Shown here in pieces: positions 45,091 through 53,166 of a stretch of DNA of 64,000 bases. How positions within the stretch are numbered: the stretch's first letter is position 1; every line of letters starts with the position of its first letter. The notes below the pieces were generated by a model. That model was not told where the DNA came from and ran no database searches. It worked only from the letters and a program-made list of their open reading frames with translations. The position numbers were made by a program, and so were the translations under genes. Origin of the DNA: Actinoplanes derwentensis (lineage in GTDB: Bacteria > Actinomycetota > Actinomycetes > Mycobacteriales > Micromonosporaceae); NCBI RefSeq assembly GCF_900104725.1, contig NZ_LT629758.1, positions 2,480,001 to 2,544,000 of the forward strand. Direction: 5' to 3'.

Positions 45091-45508
45091 GGATCACGCC
45101 ACCGATCTGGTTGGCGCTCTTGTACAGGTCGTCGGTCACCGGTTCGAGCCAGGTGGTCGGATCGCCGCCGTCCGGCTCGGCCTCCAGCATCGCCAGGTGG
45201 CTCATGAAGGTGTCCTCGGCGGCGCCGTGCCAGTGGTCCTCGCCGGGCGGGCAGAGCACGGTGTCCCCGGCCCGGATCCGGAGCACGCTGCCGTCGCGGA
45301 TGCCGACCAGGCCGACACCCTCGGTCACGTGCAGCGTCTGCCCGAGCGCGTGCGAGTGCCAGTTGGTGCGGGCGCCCGGCGTGAATCGCACCAGGGCGAC
45401 GGTCAGCCGGGACGGTCCGGTGCCCTGGTGGATCGGGGTCATGTAGACGGCACCGGTGAACGCGGTAGGCGGCGTCTTGACGGTGGCGCTGACGTGCTTG
45501 AGTTCCAT
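45083..45508 (-). CDS. Cupin-domain protein
   Basis: This 141-residue single-domain cupin has metal-binding motifs RTNWHSHALGQTLHVTEG and GEDHWHG, as in the small TM1459/hydroxynitrile-lyase-like cupins often found with carboxymuconolactone decarboxylase and SDR genes. The frame is intact although genes on both sides are broken. It could act on small organic acids or quinones; no substrate can be assigned. It is divergent from the MmyB-like regulator at 45815, its probable regulator. Confidence 0.85.
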   Translation of the reverse strand: MELKHVSATVKTPPTAFTGAVYMTPIHQGTGPSRLTVALVRFTPGARTNWHSHALGQTLHVTEGVGLVGIRDGSVLRIRAGDTVLCPPGEDHWHGAAEDTFMSHLAMLEAEPDGGDPTTWLEPVTDDLYKSANQIGGVIRD

Positions 45509-45541
45509 CTCGATCTCCTGAAAGCTCGATCTCCGGAAAGA

Positions 45542-45684
45542 TCAGTCGGTGCCGGGAACCTGTTCGGCGACGCTCATCGCGCCCATCGCCTTGGGCCAGC
45601 CGGCGTAGCAGGCCAGATGGGTGATCGCGTCCTTGAGTTCGGTCTCGGTGTTCTGCGCGCCCGACGGTTCTTCTCGTCAGCCAT
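45542..45684 (-). pseudogene. Carboxymuconolactone decarboxylase remnant
   Basis: ATG 45684 has a strong SD (GGAGGAG) and encodes MADEKNRR. Then, out of phase, GAQNTETELKDAITHLACYAGW and PKAMGAMSVAEQVPGTD follow, the conserved end of carboxymuconolactone decarboxylase/AhpD-like proteins. The 143 bp are not a multiple of three, and about two thirds of the usual length is missing, including the CxxC region. It is an internal deletion of a gene that preceded the cupin in the same operon. Confidence 0.75.
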
Positions 45685-45814
45685 GGCGTATCTCCTCCGG
45701 GGGTGGGATCACGTCTTCCAGGAAAGCAGGCGACCCGGGCCGGTGGGAGGCCCTGCTGAGGCAGGTAATGACAGGGCCTGTTTCCGGATCCACCCGGGCC
45801 CTACCGTGGGTGTC

Positions 45815-46699
45815 GTGGACAACCGGGACGACATCCGCGAATTCCTGGCCAGCCGACGGGCCAGGATCACCCCTGACCAGGCCGGCCTGCCCGATTTCGG
45901 CGGCAGCCGCCGGGTCGCCGGGCTGCGGCGTGCCGAGGTGGCGATGCTGGCCGGTGTCAGCCCCGACTACTACATCCGGCTGGAACGCGGCAACCTGTCC
46001 GGGGTCTCCGACCACGTCCTGGACGCCGTGTGCCGCGCCTTGCGTCTCGACGAGGCGGAACGCTCCCACCTGTTCGACCTGGCCCGTACCGCCAACACCG
46101 GCCCGCGCGCCCATCGCCGCGCCGCGAAGCAGAGGCAGCAGGTCCGTCCCGGCACCCGGCACCTGCTCGACGCGATGACCGAGGCCCCCGCGTTCGTCCG
46201 CAACGGGCGCCTCGACATCCTCGCCGCCAACCGTCTCGGCGAGGCGCTGTTTTCGCTCGCTTTCGACACCGCGGCCCGCCCGGCGAACCTGGCCCGGTTC
46301 TGCTTTCTCGACCCGCGTGCAGGGGAATTCCATCCCGGCTGGGACGATGCCGCGGACACCACCGTGGCGTTGCTGCGCACCGAAGCCGGGCGGGACCCGT
46401 ACGACAGGGCGCTGACCGACCTGGTCGGTGAACTCGTCACCCGCAGCGACGACTTCCGCGTCCGATGGGGCGCCCACGACGTGCGTCTGCACCACACCGG
46501 CGTCAAACGGTTCCAGCATCCGGTCGTCGGCCGCATCGATCTGGGTTTCGAGGCCATGCCGATGCCCGCCGACCCAGGTCTCACCTTGACCGCCTACAGC
46601 GCCGGACCGGGCACGCCCGCCTCCGACGCGCTGCGCCTGCTGGCCAGTTGGGCGGCGACCACCCACCAACCGGAGGCCGCACCGGGCACCGGGGTCTAA
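45815..46699 (+). CDS. MmyB-like helix-turn-helix regulator
   Basis: The protein has 294 residues, GTG 45815 (VDNRDDIREFLASRRARITP). An N-terminal XRE-type HTH (GLRRAEVAMLAGVSPDYYIRLERGN) is followed by the MmyB ligand-binding domain (RNGRLDILAANRLGEALF, FCFLDPRAGEFHPGWDDAA, GVKRFQHPVVGRIDLGFEAM). Such regulators are typically divergent from SDR, CMD or cupin redox operons. That is the arrangement here, although most of the target operon has decayed. Confidence 0.9.
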   Translation: MDNRDDIREFLASRRARITPDQAGLPDFGGSRRVAGLRRAEVAMLAGVSPDYYIRLERGNLSGVSDHVLDAVCRALRLDEAERSHLFDLARTANTGPRAHRRAAKQRQQVRPGTRHLLDAMTEAPAFVRNGRLDILAANRLGEALFSLAFDTAARPANLARFCFLDPRAGEFHPGWDDAADTTVALLRTEAGRDPYDRALTDLVGELVTRSDDFRVRWGAHDVRLHHTGVKRFQHPVVGRIDLGFEAMPMPADPGLTLTAYSAGPGTPASDALRLLASWAATTHQPEAAPGTGV

Positions 46700-46722
46700 A
46701 CCCGTTCGCTACTCGCGGCCCG

Positions 46723-46810
46723 ACAGAGCGCCTGCTGGGACAGCGAGCGCCTGCTAGGTCAGAGAGCCTGCCAGGTCAGAGCCTGATGGGACAGGGAGCG
46801 CCTGCGCTGG
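46723..46810. repeat. Short degenerate tandem repeats
   Basis: About four to five degenerate units of roughly 17-21 bp (GAGCGCCTGCTGGGACAG, GAGCGCCTGCTAGGTCAG, GAGCCTGCCAGGTCAGA) lie between the convergent genes ending at 46699 and 46820. They have no coding potential that I can support. Confidence 0.55.
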
Positions 46811-46819
46811 GGCAGGTGG

Positions 46820-47353
46820 TCAGCTGAGCGCCGCCACCGCCGCGGAGACGACGGCTCCGGCGAGCAGAACTGTTCCGGTTCCCGCACCGACGACGGCGCT
46901 TGGGTTGAGGCCCCGGGACCTGGCGACCGGAATCCCCGCCAGCGCGACCAGGGTGATCAGAGCTCCGGCGACGTGGATGGCCGGGAACTCGATGATCACC
47001 GCGACCGGGAACAGGTGCACCCCGACCACGAACGCGATCCACGCCGGGGTCCAGTCACGACGGCGCAGGACGGCCAGCAGGACCGCGCCGAGCGCCGCCA
47101 CACCGAACTCGATGCCGACGACGATGCCGAACGTGCGGCTGGTGTCCTCGTCGAAGACGGTGCCGCCGGTCCAGTGCCGCCAGGCCAGCAGCACTCCAGC
47201 GACGACAGTGAGCACGGCGGCCACCGACCCGGCCAGCAGGAACCGCCGCCAGTGGCGGGGCGGGGCCTCCTGCGCCCACCCGAACCAGCCGGAGGCGAAG
47301 AACCCCAGCACCGCCGCGTTCACGGCGACATCGCGAACGTTCTCGGCGAACAC
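46820..47353 (-). CDS. Five-TM hypothetical membrane protein
   Basis: The protein has 177 residues with five hydrophobic segments (AVNAAVLGFFASGWFGWAQ, FLLAGSVAAVLTVVAGVLLA, FGIVVGIEFGVAALGAVLLAV, WIAFVVGVHLFPVAVII, ALITLVALAGIPVA) plus a hydrophobic C-terminus. The pattern resembles small integral membrane proteins often found beside TetR genes. It lies 49 bp downstream of the TetR stop, in the same direction, and may be in its operon. The function is unknown. Confidence 0.75.
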   Translation of the reverse strand: MFAENVRDVAVNAAVLGFFASGWFGWAQEAPPRHWRRFLLAGSVAAVLTVVAGVLLAWRHWTGGTVFDEDTSRTFGIVVGIEFGVAALGAVLLAVLRRRDWTPAWIAFVVGVHLFPVAVIIEFPAIHVAGALITLVALAGIPVARSRGLNPSAVVGAGTGTVLLAGAVVSAAVAALS

Positions 47354-47402
47354 CCCGCCTCCCCAGCATCCATGGACGACGATGGGCGGAGTTTATCCAT
47401 CG

Positions 47403-48053
47403 TCAGTGTGTCGTCGGCAACCCGGCCGCGGTGGCGGCGATCATGCGCTGCAGTGTCGGCCGGAACGGCGGGAAGACACCGGCGATCTCCGGCTCGCGCT
47501 CGTACAGCTCGCGCAGCGCCGCCGGCGGGCGGGTCACCGGGAACAGTTTCGCCACGAACGCGCTGCCGGCCATCACCAGCGAAGCCCCGTCGGCCACGGT
47601 CAGTTCCGGGCAGGCGGCGGCGATCAACCGGCCCACGGTGAAGTACGTGTCGATGGCCCACGTCTTGTAGGTCCGCAGGGCCGCCATCGAGACGTTGTGT
47701 TCCAGCATCGTCTCGGCGTGAGTGGTGAGGTCGCAGTACAACGGCCGGTCGGCGTACGCGTCGGCGAGCGCGGTCGCCACCCCGGCGTAGCCGCTCGCCT
47801 GCCGTAGTGCCGCACCTGCGGCGTGCGCCCAGTCCGCGCCCTCCCGCATCGTCAACTGCAGGTAGATCTCCTCGCGCGTCCCGAAATATCGCAGCACGTT
47901 GGATTTGGCGAGCCCGACCGCCGCGGCGATGTCGCCGAGGCTGATCCGGGCCACACCGGATTCCTCGGCGAGGACGGCGGCGGTGGCGAGGATGTTCTCG
48001 CGCCGCTGGTTCTTCTGCTCCGGGCGCCTGGCCCGCTGAAACGACGCTTCCAT
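47403..48053 (-). CDS. TetR-family regulator
   Basis: The protein has 216 residues, ATG 48053 (MEASFQRARRPEQKNQRRENIL) with AGGTGAGG upstream. The HTH is ARISLGDIAAAVGLAKSNVLRYFGTREEIYLQL. The C-terminal domain (HAETMLEHNVSMAALRTYKTWAIDTY) is of the TetR_C type and helical. It is divergent from the NTF2-like gene at 48169; two palindromes lie between them. Confidence 0.9.
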   Translation of the reverse strand: MEASFQRARRPEQKNQRRENILATAAVLAEESGVARISLGDIAAAVGLAKSNVLRYFGTREEIYLQLTMREGADWAHAAGAALRQASGYAGVATALADAYADRPLYCDLTTHAETMLEHNVSMAALRTYKTWAIDTYFTVGRLIAAACPELTVADGASLVMAGSAFVAKLFPVTRPPAALRELYEREPEIAGVFPPFRPTLQRMIAATAAGLPTTH

Positions 48054-48080
48054 GTCAGACCTCACCTTAGTCCCGCCATT

Positions 48081-48121
48081 AAGAGAACGTCGTTCTCTTG
48101 TTAAGAGCACGACGTTCTTAT
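48081..48121. promoter_or_regulatory. Tandem TetR-type operators
   Basis: Site 1 (48081-48099) is the perfect palindrome AAGAGAACG-T-CGTTCTCTT. Site 2 (48103-48121), AAGAGCACG-A-CGTTCTTAT, is a degenerate copy. They lie between the divergent TetR and NTF2-like genes, so the regulator probably controls both. Confidence 0.75.
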
Positions 48122-48168
48122 AACGTGCTCCACGACAGTACGACCCTTCGGCCCTGAATGGCAGGCTC

Positions 48169-48630
48169 ATGACCCCCAGCAGCAGCACCGACCTCGGCCA
48201 CACGATCGACGCCTTCGTGGCCGCCTTCAATGAACCCGCGCCCGACCTCGACCGGGTCATGTCCTTCTTCGCCGAGGACGCCCGCTACCTGCCCGGACAC
48301 GGCCCCGAACTGCACGGGCTCACGGCGATCCGGGCGGAGTTCGCGCCACAGTTCGCCGGCCGCTACGGCGCGATGACCTTCGACGTGTACGACCAGGTGA
48401 TCGACGAGTCACGGCGCCGCGCCACCATCCGCTGGGCGTGCCGGCTGGACATGACCGGTGCGGCCGGCCGGCGCGCGACGCCCCTGGTGCGGCTGTTCGC
48501 CCGGCTCCGCTACGGCGGCCGGATGCAGTGGCACGGCCTGGACGTCTTCCACTTCGACGCCGACGGCCGGATCACCGGCAAGTTCACCTACGCGACGTTC
48601 CGGCTCCCGCTCTGGGAACGAGCCGACTGA
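48169..48630 (+). CDS. NTF2-like (SnoaL-type) protein
   Basis: The 153-residue single-domain alpha+beta-barrel protein reads TIDAFVAAFNEPAPDLDRVMSFFAEDARYLPG, then GLTAIRAEFAPQF and WHGLDVFHFDADGRITGKFTYATF. This pattern is typical of nuclear transport factor 2 family proteins that bind or isomerise small hydrophobic molecules. It is divergent from, and probably repressed by, the TetR protein. No catalytic residues can be assigned with confidence. Confidence 0.82.
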   Translation: MTPSSSTDLGHTIDAFVAAFNEPAPDLDRVMSFFAEDARYLPGHGPELHGLTAIRAEFAPQFAGRYGAMTFDVYDQVIDESRRRATIRWACRLDMTGAAGRRATPLVRLFARLRYGGRMQWHGLDVFHFDADGRITGKFTYATFRLPLWERAD

Positions 48631-48670
48631 ATCCGATCAAAGGCGGGCACCGTATCGCCAGGTGAAGGGC

Positions 48671-48688
48671 GCAGAAAACGCGTTCTCC
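48671..48688. promoter_or_regulatory. LacI-type palindrome before the regulator gene
   Basis: GCAGAAAACGCGTTCTCC is centred on a CG step as LacI-family sites are, and lies 68 bp before the GTG of the LacI-family gene. TATCCT at about 48698-48703 could be the -10 box. Probable autoregulation. Confidence 0.5.
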
Positions 48689-48755
48689 CGGCCATCGACT
48701 ATCCTGTGCTCACCCAGCGTGGCCGAGACCCAGCGTGGCCGGAGGAGCATCGCCC

Positions 48756-49844
48756 GTGGCAAGGAAGTCAGCGCCGGCCGATGCCGGCAGAACCACCGTC
48801 AAGGACGTCGCGGCACGAGCCGGTGTCTCCCCCGCCACGGTGTCACGTGTCCTGCTGGAGAACTATCCGGTCGCCGCCGCCACCCGCACGCGTGTGCTCC
48901 GGGCCATGCGGGAGCTGGACTATGTCGTCAACGCGCAGGCCCGGGCGCTGTCCGGTTCCTCGGCGAAGAACGTCGCGTTCCTGGCCGACGACATCACCGG
49001 CGCGTTCTACGCCTACATCGCCCGCGGGGTCATGCACCAGGCCAAGGACGAGGGCCGGTTGTGCATCGTGTGCAACACCGACGGGGACTGGGATCAGATC
49101 GTCCGGTTCATCGATCTGATGCGCCAGCAGGCCGCCGACGCCGTGATCCTGGTCGGCGGCGCCCGGGAGAACGAGGCCCACGAGCAGCGCCTGATCCACT
49201 ACGCGCACGCTCTCGCCCGGTCCGGGTCCCGTCTGGTGCTGGTCGGCCGTCCGCCACTGTCCGATCCGACCGCCCCGGCCACCGTCGTCGAATACGACAA
49301 CGAGGGCGGGGCGTACGCGGTGACCGGCCACCTGCTGGCCGCCGGGCACCGTCGGATCGCGTTTCTCGGGCAGGTGCCCGGCCTGGTGACCAGCAGTCAG
49401 CGGGTGGCCGGATTCCACAAGGCGCACCGGGCGATGGGCGTCGACCCCGATCCGGGGCTGATCGTGCCCGGCGACCACAGCCGCGTGTTCGGGCACCGGG
49501 CCACCCGCCGGCTGCTGGACTCCGGCGCGCGGTTCACCGCGGTCGTGGCCGCCACCGACGTGGTGGCCGCCGGCGCCCTGCAGGCATTGCGGGAGGCCGG
49601 AAAGCAGGTGCCCGGGGATGTCGCGGTCGTCGGGTACGACGACATACCGCTGGCCGCCGATCTCTTCCCGGCGCTCACCACCGTGCACGTCCCGCAGGAG
49701 GAACTGGGCCGGGCGGCGGTGCGGCTCGCTCTCAGCCGGGGTGAGAACGCCGGGCCGCAGCACCTGATGCTCGGCACACACGTGGTGGTGCGCGATTCGG
49801 CACCGCCGCCCGGCCACACCCCGGTCCGCCCGATCGCGCCCTGA
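48756..49844 (+). CDS. LacI-family transcriptional regulator
   Basis: The protein has 362 residues, GTG 48756 with GGAGGAG 8 bp upstream (the GTG at 48735 would place the SD inside the gene). The HTH is TTVKDVAARAGVSPATVSRVLLENYPVAAATRTRV and the hinge LDYVVNAQARALSG. The sugar-binding domain has NVAFLADDITGAFYAYIARGV, GHRRIAFLG, VAATDVVAAGALQALREAG and VAVVGYDDIPLAADLFPALTTV. It lies next to a polysaccharide-lyase gene and is the best candidate regulator for the 48.7-63.6 kb locus. Confidence 0.92.
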   Translation: MARKSAPADAGRTTVKDVAARAGVSPATVSRVLLENYPVAAATRTRVLRAMRELDYVVNAQARALSGSSAKNVAFLADDITGAFYAYIARGVMHQAKDEGRLCIVCNTDGDWDQIVRFIDLMRQQAADAVILVGGARENEAHEQRLIHYAHALARSGSRLVLVGRPPLSDPTAPATVVEYDNEGGAYAVTGHLLAAGHRRIAFLGQVPGLVTSSQRVAGFHKAHRAMGVDPDPGLIVPGDHSRVFGHRATRRLLDSGARFTAVVAATDVVAAGALQALREAGKQVPGDVAVVGYDDIPLAADLFPALTTVHVPQEELGRAAVRLALSRGENAGPQHLMLGTHVVVRDSAPPPGHTPVRPIAP

Positions 49845-49895
49845 GCGGCAACTTCGCGTACAAGAGCGCCCTGAGCGGTTACTTCGCGTACAACA
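49836..49895. repeat. 30-bp tandem duplication at a convergent gene junction
   Basis: GCGCCCTGAGCGGCAACTTC-type units occur twice (49836-49865 and 49866-49895, 27 of 30 identical). The first copy contains the LacI stop; the second contains the stop of the convergent lyase. The duplication therefore fixed the spacing of the two ends. Confidence 0.75.
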
Positions 49896-51093
49896 GGGTG
49901 CCGAATCCGAGCTGGTCGAAGCCGCCGCTGTTCGGGCCGTAGTCGCCGCCGCCGCCTTCGGAACGGCCGAGTTCGGCGATGGCCTGGATGTTCGGCACGG
50001 ATCGGCGCAACCGCCCGTAGTAGTGGTAGTACAGCATGTCCCACACCGGCCGGGACTGCCCGCGACTGGCGGCCGAGATGACGGTCTGGCTGGCGGTGGC
50101 GCAGTTCTGCCCGGTTCCCCAGGTGTAGGTGGTGTACGGGACGTCGTTGCCGAGGTTGTAGCGGGCGACGTACTCGGCGGCTCGCTGGAACCGGGTGCTG
50201 TCGTAGCTGTACAGGTCGTCGCCCTGGTTCCAGGCCATCTCGCAGATCGCGCCCATCTGGCCCATGCCCATCACACTGTGGCCCTGGTCGCGGCCGGACT
50301 CCTGCCACTGGGCCAGGCCCTGGCTCGCGTAGACGTACGGCACCGCGTGGGTGATCGAGCCGTTCCCGGCGCCGGTCTTGAAGTAGTTCACGGCCTGGTC
50401 GTATTTGGCGGCGTCGTCGCAGAGGATGCCGATCGCCATGATCGAGGCCATCGTGCACAGGTCCCAGTTGGCCCAGTAGTTGGTGATGCAGGCGTCGTTG
50501 TGGTTGGTCAGGAAGTCGTTGTTGACCGGGTAGAAGACCGTCAGCATCATGCGCTGGAAGCGGGCCAGGTCGAAGCCGCTGTAGCCGCGCATCAGCTCGC
50601 CCGCGTTGGCGAACTGCCAGCCGTAGATGCCGGCCGCGAGGAACCGGTCGGCGTTGCCGGTGATGGTGGTGAGCGTGGCCGACCAGGCGTTGAGGATGTC
50701 GCGGGCCCGGTCACCGTGGGCGGTGGTGCCGGCGATGCGCCAGCGCAGAGCGTTCTGGTACGCGGCGTGGATGTCGTGGTAGAGGATGCCGTAGTTCTGG
50801 CCGGTGCCGCCGCGGATGATCGTGGCCTGTGGGTTGGCGACCCAGGTCGACTGGGAGTGCGCGTTGGCGGCCAGGCGGTTCCAGCCGGACAGCCACGGGT
50901 CCTGACCGGCGGCGACACGCACCTTGGCGCGGTTGAGGTCGCCGGCGTTGTGCAGCATGCCGGGGTGGGTGAAGGTAGCGGGCGCCGCGGCGGCCGGGGG
51001 GAGCGCCGGTGCGCTGACGGCGCCGGTGAGCCCGAGGCCGGCCGCCGTCAGCAGGCCCCGGCGGCTGAGGCGGGGGTGGTGACCGTGATTCAT
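49879..51093 (-). CDS. Secreted alginate-lyase-superfamily protein
   Basis: The protein has 404 residues. A Tat signal (RLSRRGLLTAAGLGLTG) precedes an alpha/alpha-toroid polysaccharide lyase domain of the PF05426 type (FTHPGMLHNAGDLNRAKVRV, NYWANWDLCTMASIMAIG, ESGRDQGHSVMGMGQMG, AAEYVARYNLGNDVPY). The GRDQ.H motif is also present in the protein at 60225. Such enzymes cleave uronate-containing polymers by beta-elimination. It is monocistronic and divergent from the D-2-hydroxyacid dehydrogenase; both are preceded by LacI-type palindromes. Confidence 0.82.
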   Translation of the reverse strand: MNHGHHPRLSRRGLLTAAGLGLTGAVSAPALPPAAAAPATFTHPGMLHNAGDLNRAKVRVAAGQDPWLSGWNRLAANAHSQSTWVANPQATIIRGGTGQNYGILYHDIHAAYQNALRWRIAGTTAHGDRARDILNAWSATLTTITGNADRFLAAGIYGWQFANAGELMRGYSGFDLARFQRMMLTVFYPVNNDFLTNHNDACITNYWANWDLCTMASIMAIGILCDDAAKYDQAVNYFKTGAGNGSITHAVPYVYASQGLAQWQESGRDQGHSVMGMGQMGAICEMAWNQGDDLYSYDSTRFQRAAEYVARYNLGNDVPYTTYTWGTGQNCATASQTVISAASRGQSRPVWDMLYYHYYGRLRRSVPNIQAIAELGRSEGGGGDYGPNSGGFDQLGFGTLLYAK

Positions 51094-51120
51094 GAGTCAC
51101 TCTCCAAGTGAGAACACGGC

Positions 51121-51138
51121 GTAGAGAACGTTATCTAC
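51121..51138. promoter_or_regulatory. LacI-type operator for the lyase gene
   Basis: GTAGAGAACGTTATCTAC is a near-perfect 18-bp palindrome centred on AACGTT, 28 bp before the lyase start. A degenerate second site is at 51219-51236. Confidence 0.6.
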
Positions 51139-51218
51139 GTAACGTAGGCGTAACATCGATGTCCGTCAAGGAAACAGGCGGACAGTGCACGTTGACGGGC
51201 ACGACGTCGATTTCTAGA

Positions 51219-51236
51219 GTAGATAACGGTTTCTGT
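51219..51236. promoter_or_regulatory. LacI-type operator for the dehydrogenase gene
   Basis: GTAGATAACGGTTTCTGT matches the complement of the 51121 site at 14 of 18 positions and lies 24 bp before the ATG at 51260. Confidence 0.5.
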
Positions 51237-51259
51237 AAGCGCTGCTGAGGTGGAGGAAA

Positions 51260-52273
51260 ATGATCGTGGTGCAACGCCCGGTGGCACTCTTCGCGATGCG
51301 CTCCCGGCACATGACCGAGGTGTTCACACCCGACGTGCTGGAGCAGATCGGCCGGCTCACCCGGATCGACCCCGACCTGGTCGCCGAACGCTTCGACGAA
51401 CCCCGGATCCGGCGGGCCCTGGCCGAGACCGAAGTGCTCATCACCGGCTGGGGCTGCCCGCCGCTGGACGCCGCCACCCTCGCCGGCGCGCCCCGGCTGC
51501 GCGCCGTCCTGCACGCCGCGGGCAGCGTCAAGGCCCACGTCACCCAGGCCTGCTGGGATCGCGGCCTGACGGTGTCCTCCGCGGCGGCCGCCAACGCGAT
51601 CCCGGTCGCCGAGTACGCCCTGGCGGCCATCCTTTTCGCCGGCAAGGGTGTCTTCACCCTGCGGGAGCGTTACCGCGACGACCGGGTGTTCACCCCGGCC
51701 GCGATGGTCCCCGGCGTCGGTAACTTCGGCCAGCGGGTCGGCATCATCGGCGCGTCCCGCATCGGCCGGCGCGTGCTGGAGCTGCTGCACCCCTTCGACC
51801 TGGACGTGTACCTCGCCGATCCGTACGTGACAGCGGCCGAGGCCGCCGACCTGGGCGCCACACTGCTGCCGCTGGACGACCTGCTGCGTGACTGTGCCGT
51901 GGTCAGCGTGCACGCGCCGTCGATCCCGGAGACCCACGGCCTGCTCGACGCCCGGCGGCTGGCCCTGCTCCCGGACGGCGCGGTCCTGATCAACACGGCC
52001 CGTGGTGAGATCGTCGACACCGCCGCCCTGACCGTCGAGGTCGGCGCCGGGCGGATCAGCGCCGTCCTGGACGTCACCGATCCCGAGCCGGTGCCGTCCA
52101 CCTCGCCGCTGTTCGACCTGCCGGGTGTCTTCCTCACCCCGCACGTCAGCGGTTCGCACGGCAACGAGATCCACCGGCTCGGGCAGAGCGCCCTCGACGA
52201 ACTGCGCCGGTACGTGACCGGCCGTCCCCTCGCCCACCGCGTCCACGAGCACGAGCTGGCCCGCAGCGCCTGA
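51260..52273 (+). CDS. D-isomer-specific 2-hydroxyacid dehydrogenase
   Basis: The protein has 337 residues; a strong SD (GGTGGAGG) precedes ATG 51260. The catalytic domain contains LITGWGCPPLDAATLAGAPRLRAVLHAAGSV. The NAD fold has RVGIIGASRIGRRVLELL, VSVHAPSIPETHGLLDARRL and LINTARGEIVDTAAL. The catalytic His lies in LTPHVSGSHGNE. It reduces or oxidises 2-keto or 2-hydroxy acids. In a uronate-lyase context it may handle the keto-acid made from unsaturated uronates (inference). It is divergent from the lyase gene and ends in a shared terminator. Confidence 0.9.
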   Translation: MIVVQRPVALFAMRSRHMTEVFTPDVLEQIGRLTRIDPDLVAERFDEPRIRRALAETEVLITGWGCPPLDAATLAGAPRLRAVLHAAGSVKAHVTQACWDRGLTVSSAAAANAIPVAEYALAAILFAGKGVFTLRERYRDDRVFTPAAMVPGVGNFGQRVGIIGASRIGRRVLELLHPFDLDVYLADPYVTAAEAADLGATLLPLDDLLRDCAVVSVHAPSIPETHGLLDARRLALLPDGAVLINTARGEIVDTAALTVEVGAGRISAVLDVTDPEPVPSTSPLFDLPGVFLTPHVSGSHGNEIHRLGQSALDELRRYVTGRPLAHRVHEHELARSA

Positions 52274-52308
52274 CGAGGTCCGGCCGCCGGGCAGGCGGCC
52301 GGACCTCG
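52274..52308. terminator. Bidirectional terminator
   Basis: A perfect 15-bp stem (CGAGGTCCGGCCGCC / GGCGGCCGGACCTCG) with a GGGCA loop begins at the dehydrogenase stop and lies 6 bp from the convergent permease stop. Confidence 0.9.
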
Positions 52309-52314
52309 GGTGCC

Positions 52315-53166
52315 CTATTTGAGGCTGCCCAGAGTGATGCCGGAACGCCAGTAACGCTGCATGGAGAGCATCAGCGCCACCATCGGGATCAGCGAGACGA
52401 GCGCGCCGGCCTCGACCAGGCTGGTCAGGTCGAGGGAGTTCTCGACCTTGACGTTGAGCCAGGAGTAGAGCCCGAGCATCGCCGTCCACTTCTGTTCCCC
52501 GCGCAGGAACACCAGCGGGAAGTAGAAGGCGTTCCACGCGCTGATGAAACCGAGCAGGAAGATGGTGGCCGCACCGGTGCTCATCAGCCGGACACCGATC
52601 TGCAGGAAGATGCGGTATTCGCCGGCGCCGTCGATGCGGGCGGCTTCCAGCAGTTCGGGTGGGATGGCGCCTTCGGCGTAGACCTTGGCCAGGTAGACCG
52701 ACAGCGGTGCGAAGAAACCGGGCAGGATCACCGCCCACGGAGTGTCGACCAGCCCGAGGTCGGAGAAGAGCAGGAACGACGGGATGGTCAGCAGGGCGCC
52801 GGGCACCAGGAACGAACCGATGATGCAGCCCATCAGGACACCCCGGCCGGGGAACTTGTACATGGCCAGGCCGTAACCACAGGCGACGCAGATGAGCGTC
52901 ATGCCGACGGTGCTGGTCAGGCCGTACCAGAGGCTGTTTCCCATCCACCGCAGGAAGATCCCGTCGTGGTAGGTGAACAGCATCGTCAGGTTGTCCCACA
53001 GCCGGAAGTCGGCGAACCAGAGGCCGTTGGTGTTGTACAGGTCGTGCTGGCTCTTGGTGGCCGACACCAGCAGGAACCACATCGGCGCCAGCGAGTAGAG
53101 GGTGAACAGGGTGAGACCGGTGAGCACCAGGACCTTCGTCGTCCGGCGGCCGGCGTTCTCGATCAT
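52315..53166 (-). CDS. Carbohydrate ABC permease (MalG type)
   Basis: This 283-residue CUT1 permease has six transmembrane segments. The EAA loop is PPELLEAARIDGAGEYRIFLQIGVRLMSTG; WNAFYFPLVFL follows. Its start overlaps the stop of the partner permease by 4 bp. The operon order is binding protein, permease, permease, with no ATPase gene, so it must use a shared ATPase of the MsiK type. Confidence 0.92.
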   Translation of the reverse strand: MIENAGRRTTKVLVLTGLTLFTLYSLAPMWFLLVSATKSQHDLYNTNGLWFADFRLWDNLTMLFTYHDGIFLRWMGNSLWYGLTSTVGMTLICVACGYGLAMYKFPGRGVLMGCIIGSFLVPGALLTIPSFLLFSDLGLVDTPWAVILPGFFAPLSVYLAKVYAEGAIPPELLEAARIDGAGEYRIFLQIGVRLMSTGAATIFLLGFISAWNAFYFPLVFLRGEQKWTAMLGLYSWLNVKVENSLDLTSLVEAGALVSLIPMVALMLSMQRYWRSGITLGSLK

